DNA of 64,000 bases from Streptomyces longwoodensis (GTDB taxonomy: Bacteria > Actinomycetota > Actinomycetes > Streptomycetales > Streptomycetaceae). Below the pieces are notes generated by a model, which was not told the DNA's origin, searched no databases, and saw only the letters and a list, made by a program, of their open reading frames with translations. This document shows positions 58,686 through 64,000 of this stretch, piece by piece. The stretch covers positions 62,001 to 126,000 of the forward strand of contig NZ_KQ948567.1 of the NCBI RefSeq assembly GCF_001514125.1. Direction: 5' to 3'. A program made the translations under genes and the position numbers. Each line of letters opens with the position of its first letter. The stretch's first letter is position 1.

Positions 58686-59590
58686 GCGTCCGACGGTAGG
58701 AGCAGCCGGGCCGCGGTGTCTTGTACGTTCTTGCGCCCGCCGCCGTCCCGGTCCTCCGGCTCGCCCCGGCCCGAGCGCTCCCGCCGGTACGCGCCCGGCG
58801 GTACGCCCACGATGCGGGTGAAGTGGCGGTTGAGGTGGGGCTGGTCGGTGAACCCGACGGCCAGGGCCGCCTCGGCCGGGGCGGTGCCGGCGTCCAGCAG
58901 CCGCCGGGCCCGCCGCACCCGCGCGTCCGTGAGCCACGCGTGCGGCGGCATGCCGTAGGCGTCCCGGAAGGCACGCAGCAGGGCGAACGGACTGGTGCCC
59001 AGTTCGGCGGCCAGCTTCTCGAGGGTCGGCGGCTCCGCCAGCCGCTCCTCCAGCACGGCCCGCGCGCGTGCCGCGAGGCGGGCACCGGCGGTGCGCACCG
59101 GCCGGGCCGGCGGGGAGCCGCCGTTCAGGCGCAGCAGGCGGGTCACGGCCACCCGCAGCAGCGTGTCGGCGGCCAGCGCGTTGCCCTCGTCGGCGGCCCG
59201 GAGCACCTGGTGCACGAGCGCGCCCGCGTAGGGGTCGTCGAGCACCGGGCTGACGAACGCGGGCGTGCCCCGCAGCGTGGTCGTCTCGGCCGCTATCGCC
59301 GCGACCACCTCGGGCGACGGGTACACCGCCGCGTACCGCCACCCCTCGGGCACCCCGGCCCGCCCGGTGTGCGGGGTGTCCGGGTTGACCAGCGCGAGGG
59401 CGCCGGGCCCGGCGTACTGCTCCGCGCCGCCGTGGTGGAAGACCTCGACGCCGTCGGCGATGGCGGCGATCACGAACTCCTCGTGGGTGTGCCGCGCGAA
59501 CGCCTTGCGGACGTACCGTGCGCGCAGCAGGTCGACGCCGGGCAGCTCCTCGTACTGCCAGTGCCGCGCCCGCTCGCCCGAACCTGCCAT
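58649..59590 (-). CDS. AraC family regulator, likely of azlCD
   Basis: The 313-residue regulator has an N-terminal cupin-like sensing domain (HTHEEFVIAAIADGVEVFHH, LALVNPDTPHTGRAG) and two C-terminal AraC helix-turn-helix motifs (LEKLAAELGTSPFALLRAFR, AALAVGFTDQPHLNRHFTRI). The LNRHFTRIVGVPPGAYR end is the AraC signature. The ATG at 59590 is used. It overlaps azlC by 37 bases and is divergent from lhr with 93 bases between. The probable ligand is an amino acid or analogue exported by AzlCD; this is inferred from context. Confidence 0.9.
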   Translation of the reverse strand: MAGSGERARHWQYEELPGVDLLRARYVRKAFARHTHEEFVIAAIADGVEVFHHGGAEQYAGPGALALVNPDTPHTGRAGVPEGWRYAAVYPSPEVVAAIAAETTTLRGTPAFVSPVLDDPYAGALVHQVLRAADEGNALAADTLLRVAVTRLLRLNGGSPPARPVRTAGARLAARARAVLEERLAEPPTLEKLAAELGTSPFALLRAFRDAYGMPPHAWLTDARVRRARRLLDAGTAPAEAALAVGFTDQPHLNRHFTRIVGVPPGAYRRERSGRGEPEDRDGGGRKNVQDTAARLLLPSDAWENEQHSRTRT

Positions 59591-59683
59591 GCCCCCATTC
59601 TCCGTCCCGCCGTCCGGCGTCCCGAGGCCGCGCCGTCCACGCAGCTCAGGGCCATTGTCAGTGGCCGGGTGCAGGATGGACGC

Positions 59684-62600
59684 ATGGTCAGCTCCGCACA
59701 CCGGGCCCTCGACGGCTTCTCCCCCGCGACCCGCGGCTGGTTCACGGGGGCGTTCTCCGCGCCCACCGCGGCCCAGGCGGGCGCGTGGCGGGCCATCGGC
59801 GAGGGCTCGGACGTGCTGGTGGTGGCCCCGACGGGCTCCGGCAAGACCCTGGCGGCCTTCCTCGCCGCGCTGGACCAGCTCGCCTCGACGCCCCCGCCGG
59901 CCGACCCGAAGAAGCGCTGCCGCGTGCTGTACGTGTCGCCGCTGAAGGCCCTCGCGGTGGACGTGGAGCGCAACCTCCGCAGCCCCCTGACCGGCATCCG
60001 CCAGGAGTCGGTGCGCCTCGGCCTGCCCGAGCCCGAGGTGAAGGTGGGCATCCGCTCCGGCGACACCCCGCCCGCGGAGCGCCGCGCGCTGTCCACGCGC
60101 CCGCCGGACATCCTGATCACCACGCCGGAGTCGCTGTTCCTGATGCTGACGTCGGCCACGCGCGACGCGCTGACCGGCGTGGAGACGGTGATCCTGGACG
60201 AGGTGCACGCGGTCGCGGGCACCAAGCGCGGGGCGCACCTGGCGCTGTCCCTGGAGCGGCTGGACGAGCTGCTGCCGAAGCCGGCCCGCCGGATCGGCCT
60301 GTCGGCGACGGTCCGCCCGGTCGACGAGGTGGCCCGGTACCTCTCGCCGCGCCGCAAGGTGGAGATCGTCCAGCCGGACTCCGGCAAGGAGTTCGACCTG
60401 TCGGTCGTCGTGCCGGTGGAAGACCTGGCCGAGCTGGGGGGCTCGCCGGTCGCCGACGGCTCGGAGGGTGCCGAGCGCCCCTCGATCTGGCCGCACGTCG
60501 AGGAGCGGATCACCGACCTGGTCCAGGCCCACCGCTCCACGATCGTCTTCGCGAACTCGCGGCGCCTGGCGGAGCGCCTGTGCAACCGGCTGAACGAGAT
60601 CGCCTACGAGCGCGCCACCGGCGAGCCCCTGGACGAGCACCACTCCCCGGCCGAGCTGATGGGCGGCTCGGGCGCAGCCCAGGGCGCCCCGCCGGTCATC
60701 GCGCGCGCCCACCACGGGTCGGTCTCCAAGGAGCAGCGGGCCCTGGTCGAGGAGGACCTGAAGGCCGGCCGCCTGCCCGCCGTGGTCGCCACGTCCAGCC
60801 TGGAGCTGGGCATCGACATGGGCGCCGTCGACCTCGTCGTGCAGGTCGAGTCCCCGCCGTCGGTCGCCTCCGGCCTCCAGCGCGTGGGCCGCGCCGGCCA
60901 CCAGGTGGGCGCCGTCTCCACGGGCGTGGTCTTCCCGAAGTACCGGGGCGACCTGGTCCAGGCGGCCGTGGTGACCGAGCGGATGCGCCAGGGCGCGATC
61001 GAGTCCCTGCGCGTCCCCGCCAACCCGCTGGACGTGCTGGCCCAGCAGCTGGTCGCGATGACCTCGATGGACACCTGGCAGGTGGACGACCTGCTCGCCA
61101 TGGTCCGCCGGGCCGCGCCGTTCGCCTCGCTGCCGGAGTCGGCGTTCACGGCGACCCTCGACATGCTCGCCGGCCGCTATCCGTCGGACGCGTTCGCCGA
61201 GCTGCGCCCGCGCGTGGTGTGGGACCGGGTCACCGGCACGGTGACCGGCCGCCCCGGCGCCCAGCGCCTCGCCGTGACCTCGGGCGGCACGATCCCCGAC
61301 CGCGGCCTGTTCGGCGTGTTCCTCGCGGGCTCGGACCCGAAGAAGGGCGGCGGCCGGGTCGGCGAGCTGGACGAGGAGATGGTCTACGAGTCGCGCGTGG
61401 GCGACGTCTTCACCCTCGGCACGAGCTCCTGGCGCATCGAGGACATCACCCGCGACCGGGTGCTGGTCTCCCCCGCGCCCGGGGTGCCGGGACGGCTGCC
61501 CTTCTGGAAGGGCGACCAGCTGGGCCGCCCGCTGGAACTGGGCCGCGCGGTGGGCGCGTTCCTGCGCGAGGTGGGCTCGCTGTCCAAGGAGGACGCCCGG
61601 CTGCGCCTGCTCACCGCGGGCCTGGACGCGTGGGCCGTGGACAACGTGCTGACCTACCTGGACGAACAGCGCGAGGCCTGCGGTCACGTCCCCGACGACC
61701 GCACCATCGTGGTGGAGCGCTTCCGCGACGAGCTGGGCGACTGGCGCGTCGTCGTGCACTCCCCCTTCGGCGCGCAGGTCCACGCCCCCTGGGCCCTCGC
61801 CCTGAACGCCCGCCTCGCCGAGCGGTACGGCATGGACGCCCAGGTCATGCACGCCGACGACGGCATCGTGCTGCGCCTGCCCGACGCCGACCTGATGGGC
61901 CTGGACCTGCTCGACCAGGAGCCGAGGACGGCCGGCACGGAGTACGACGCCGACCAGGCCCCGGTCGGCGCGGCCGACGTCGTCTTCGACAAGGGCGAGG
62001 TCGACCAGGTCGTCACCGACCAGGTCGGCGGCTCGGCCCTGTTCGCCTCCCGCTTCCGCGAGTGCGCCGCCCGCGCGCTGCTGCTGCCGCGCCGCAACCC
62101 CGGCCGGCGCACCCCGCTGTGGCAGCAGCGCCAGCGCGCCGCGCAACTGCTGGAGGTGGCCAGCGAGTTCGGCTCGTTCCCGATCGTCCTGGAGGCCGTC
62201 CGCGAGTGCCTGCAGGACGTGTTCGACGTCCCCGGGCTCGTGGAGCTGATGGGCGACCTGGAGTCCCGCAGGGTCCGCCTGGTCGAGGTCACCACGCCCG
62301 AGCCGTCCCCCTTCGCGCGCTCCCTCCTCTTCGGCTACGTCGCCCAGTTCCTGTACGAGGGCGACTCCCCGCTCGCCGAACGCCGTGCCGCCGCGCTGTC
62401 CCTGGACTCCCGGCTGCTCGCCGAACTGCTCGGCCAGGCGGAGCTGCGCGAGCTGCTCGACGCGGAGGTGCTGGCCGAGCTGGAGCAGGAGCTGCAGTGG
62501 CTCACCGAGGACCGCCGCATCAAGGACGCCGAGGGCGTCGCGGACCTCCTGCGCCTCCTCGGCCCGCTCACCGACGCGGAGCTGGCCGAGCGCGGCGCCG

Positions 62601-64000
62601 AGCCGCACTGGGCGCCCGAGCTGGCCGCCGCCCGCCGCGCCATCAAGGTCCGCGTCGCCGGCACCGACCACTGGGCCGCGATCGAGGACGCGGGCCGCCT
62701 GCGCGACGCCCTGGGCACCGCGCTGCCGGTCGGCGTCCCCGAGGCGTTCACCGAGCCGGTGAAGGACCCGCTGGGCGACCTCCTCGCGCGCTATGCCCGC
62801 ACCCACGGCCCGTTCACCTCGGCGACGGCAGCCGCCCGCTTCGGCCTGGGCGTGGCGGTCACGGAGGGCGCCCTCCAGCGGCTGGCCGCGAGCGGCCGGG
62901 TCGTCCAGGGCGAGTTCCACCCGGCCGGGATCGGCCAGGAGTGGTGCGACGCGACCGTCCTGCGCCGACTGCGCCGCCGCTCGCTGGCCGCGCTGCGGCA
63001 CGAGCTGGAGCCGGTGCCGCCGGCCGCGCTCGCCCAGTTCCTCCCCCAGTGGCAGCACATCGGCACGGGCCACGCGCTGCGCGGGGTCGACGGACTGGTG
63101 CGCGCCATCGAGCAGTTGCAGGGCGCGTCGGTCCCGGCGTCCGCCCTGGAGAGGCTCGTGCTGCCCTCCCGCGTGACCGACTACACCCCCGCGATGCTCG
63201 ACGAACTCACCGCCGCGGGCGAGGTCGTCTGGGCGGGCGCGGGGTCCCTGCCCGGCAAGGACGGCTGGATCTCCCTGTACCTGGCCGACGCCGCCCCGCT
63301 GCTCCTGCCCGCGCCGCACCCCCTGGAGCTGACCGCCCTGCACCAGTCGGTGCTCGACGCCCTCTCCGGCGGCTACGGCCTGTTCTTCCGCCAGATCGCC
63401 GACCAGGTCCGCGCCACCACGCACCCGGACGCCACAGACCCGCACCTCGCGGACGCCCTGTGGGAGCTGGCCTGGTCGGGCCGCCTCACCAACGACACCC
63501 TCGCGCCGATGCGCTCCCTGCTGGGCTCCGGCCGCACCGCGGGCTCCACGGCCCACCGCGCCAAGCGCGCGGTCCCACGCGGCCGCTACGGCTCGCTGAC
63601 GGCCGCCGCCCGCTCCGCGTCCCGGGGCGGTCCCCCGACGGTCGCGGGCCGCTGGTCGCTGCTGCCGGCCCACGAGACCGACCCCACGGTCCGGGCCCAC
63701 GCCCTGGCCCGTTCGCTCCTCGACCGGCACGGCGTGGTGACACGGGGCGCGGTCGCCGCCGAGGGCGTCGAGGGCGGCTTCTCGGCGACGTACCGGGTCC
63801 TGTCGGCCTTCGAGGACAGCGGCCAGGCCCGCCGCGGCTACGTGGTGGAGGGGCTCGGCGCCGCCCAGTTCGCGATGGACGGCGCGGTGGACCGCCTGCG
63901 CGCCGTGGCCAACGCGCGCGACCGCGGAGACGGCCGGATGGACCCGACGGTCTTCGGCGGCGTCCCGGTCCCCGACGGCGGGGCGCCCGCCGGTGCCACC
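59684..64000 (+). CDS. lhr: Lhr-family ATP-dependent helicase (3' end outside window)
   Basis: The frame from ATG 59684 stays open to the window edge, giving 1439 codons without a stop. Walker A is APTGSGKTLAAFLAAL near residue 50, motif II is VILDEVHAVAGTKRG, and motif III is LSATVRP. Motif VI is QRVGRAGHQVG. Then come the winged-helix and Lhr-specific C-terminal regions. Lhr is a large superfamily 2 3'-5' helicase with roles in DNA repair; in mycobacteria it is damage-inducible. No SOS box is seen in the 93-base divergent gap. The usual length is about 1500-1600 residues, so little is missing. Confidence 0.93.
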   Translation, partial: MVSSAHRALDGFSPATRGWFTGAFSAPTAAQAGAWRAIGEGSDVLVVAPTGSGKTLAAFLAALDQLASTPPPADPKKRCRVLYVSPLKALAVDVERNLRSPLTGIRQESVRLGLPEPEVKVGIRSGDTPPAERRALSTRPPDILITTPESLFLMLTSATRDALTGVETVILDEVHAVAGTKRGAHLALSLERLDELLPKPARRIGLSATVRPVDEVARYLSPRRKVEIVQPDSGKEFDLSVVVPVEDLAELGGSPVADGSEGAERPSIWPHVEERITDLVQAHRSTIVFANSRRLAERLCNRLNEIAYERATGEPLDEHHSPAELMGGSGAAQGAPPVIARAHHGSVSKEQRALVEEDLKAGRLPAVVATSSLELGIDMGAVDLVVQVESPPSVASGLQRVGRAGHQVGAVSTGVVFPKYRGDLVQAAVVTERMRQGAIESLRVPANPLDVLAQQLVAMTSMDTWQVDDLLAMVRRAAPFASLPESAFTATLDMLAGRYPSDAFAELRPRVVWDRVTGTVTGRPGAQRLAVTSGGTIPDRGLFGVFLAGSDPKKGGGRVGELDEEMVYESRVGDVFTLGTSSWRIEDITRDRVLVSPAPGVPGRLPFWKGDQLGRPLELGRAVGAFLREVGSLSKEDARLRLLTAGLDAWAVDNVLTYLDEQREACGHVPDDRTIVVERFRDELGDWRVVVHSPFGAQVHAPWALALNARLAERYGMDAQVMHADDGIVLRLPDADLMGLDLLDQEPRTAGTEYDADQAPVGAADVVFDKGEVDQVVTDQVGGSALFASRFRECAARALLLPRRNPGRRTPLWQQRQRAAQLLEVASEFGSFPIVLEAVRECLQDVFDVPGLVELMGDLESRRVRLVEVTTPEPSPFARSLLFGYVAQFLYEGDSPLAERRAAALSLDSRLLAELLGQAELRELLDAEVLAELEQELQWLTEDRRIKDAEGVADLLRLLGPLTDAELAERGAEPHWAPELAAARRAIKVRVAGTDHWAAIEDAGRLRDALGTALPVGVPEAFTEPVKDPLGDLLARYARTHGPFTSATAAARFGLGVAVTEGALQRLAASGRVVQGEFHPAGIGQEWCDATVLRRLRRRSLAALRHELEPVPPAALAQFLPQWQHIGTGHALRGVDGLVRAIEQLQGASVPASALERLVLPSRVTDYTPAMLDELTAAGEVVWAGAGSLPGKDGWISLYLADAAPLLLPAPHPLELTALHQSVLDALSGGYGLFFRQIADQVRATTHPDATDPHLADALWELAWSGRLTNDTLAPMRSLLGSGRTAGSTAHRAKRAVPRGRYGSLTAAARSASRGGPPTVAGRWSLLPAHETDPTVRAHALARSLLDRHGVVTRGAVAAEGVEGGFSATYRVLSAFEDSGQARRGYVVEGLGAAQFAMDGAVDRLRAVANARDRGDGRMDPTVFGGVPVPDGGAPAGAT

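Noticed and set aside
59684..63730. A very long minus-strand frame that extends the AraC-type gene across lhr
   Set aside because: The lhr helicase motifs on the plus strand are unambiguous; the antisense extension is low-complexity and the regulator has a good ATG at 59590.

Overview
This is high-GC actinobacterial DNA, almost certainly from a Streptomyces chromosome core. GTG and TTG starts are common, long spurious open frames lie antisense to real genes, and many products are Streptomyces-typical. The order lexA/nrdR-nrdJ, hflX, rshA, dapF, miaA, miaB, gluABCD with gluRK, recX-recA and lhr matches what I recall of the S. coelicolor chromosome. I see no tRNA, rRNA, CRISPR, insertion sequence or phage gene.

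Layout. 1-3 kb: the start of an ADP-ribosylglycohydrolase gene, a histidine phosphatase, a DUF4937 protein, a lone TerD-like protein and a small membrane protein. 3-10.5 kb: a DNA-precursor and SOS block, with nrdR-nrdJ (class II ribonucleotide reductase and its repressor, tandem NrdR boxes upstream) facing away from lexA (perfect SOS box), and a DinG-family helicase converging on lexA. 10.7-15.1 kb: a compact NRPS-independent siderophore locus (aminotransferase, IucA/IucC synthetase, acyltransferase), all on the minus strand. 15.6-18.2 kb: a tandem pair of trypsin-like lipoproteins. 18.3-30.9 kb: a mainly minus-strand housekeeping run of hflX, an M1 peptidase, rshA, dapF, a membrane protein, miaA, a dioxygenase-fold protein and miaB, with two small plus-strand genes (an acidic protein and an antitoxin-like protein) inside it.

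31.2-37.5 kb: a cellulose-degradation cassette with a LacI/CebR-like repressor, a secreted GH12 endoglucanase, a secreted GH3 beta-glucosidase and an AA10 lytic polysaccharide monooxygenase. All three enzymes end in a CBM2 module, and three CebR-type 14-bp palindromes precede the GH12 gene. 37.5-42.4 kb: a NarL-type two-component system, a KhtTU-like cation/proton antiporter pair and an orphan TAXI binding protein. 42.5-48.4 kb: gluK-gluR divergent from the gluABCD glutamate ABC transporter. 48.5-51.6 kb: a flavin monooxygenase, then a cysteine dioxygenase-rhodanese operon preceded by an apparently leaderless 28-codon, cysteine-ended leader peptide. 51.7-53.7 kb: recA-recX with an SOS box in the recA promoter. 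53.9-64 kb: a membrane protein, an AI-2E-family transporter, a DUF3046 protein, an alpha/alpha-toroid-like protein, AzlCD with an AraC regulator, and lhr running off the right edge.

How it fits together. LexA should control itself and recA. NrdR should hold nrdRJ down when dNTP/ATP is high. The CebR-like repressor should release the cellulases on cello-oligosaccharides. GluRK should tune glutamate uptake. The cysteine leader peptide should couple cysteine catabolism to cysteinyl-tRNA supply. The most interesting items are that leader peptide, the reduced orphan siderophore locus, DnaA-box matches at both the lexA and recA promoters, and the paired lipoprotein proteases with their own conserved N-terminal domain.
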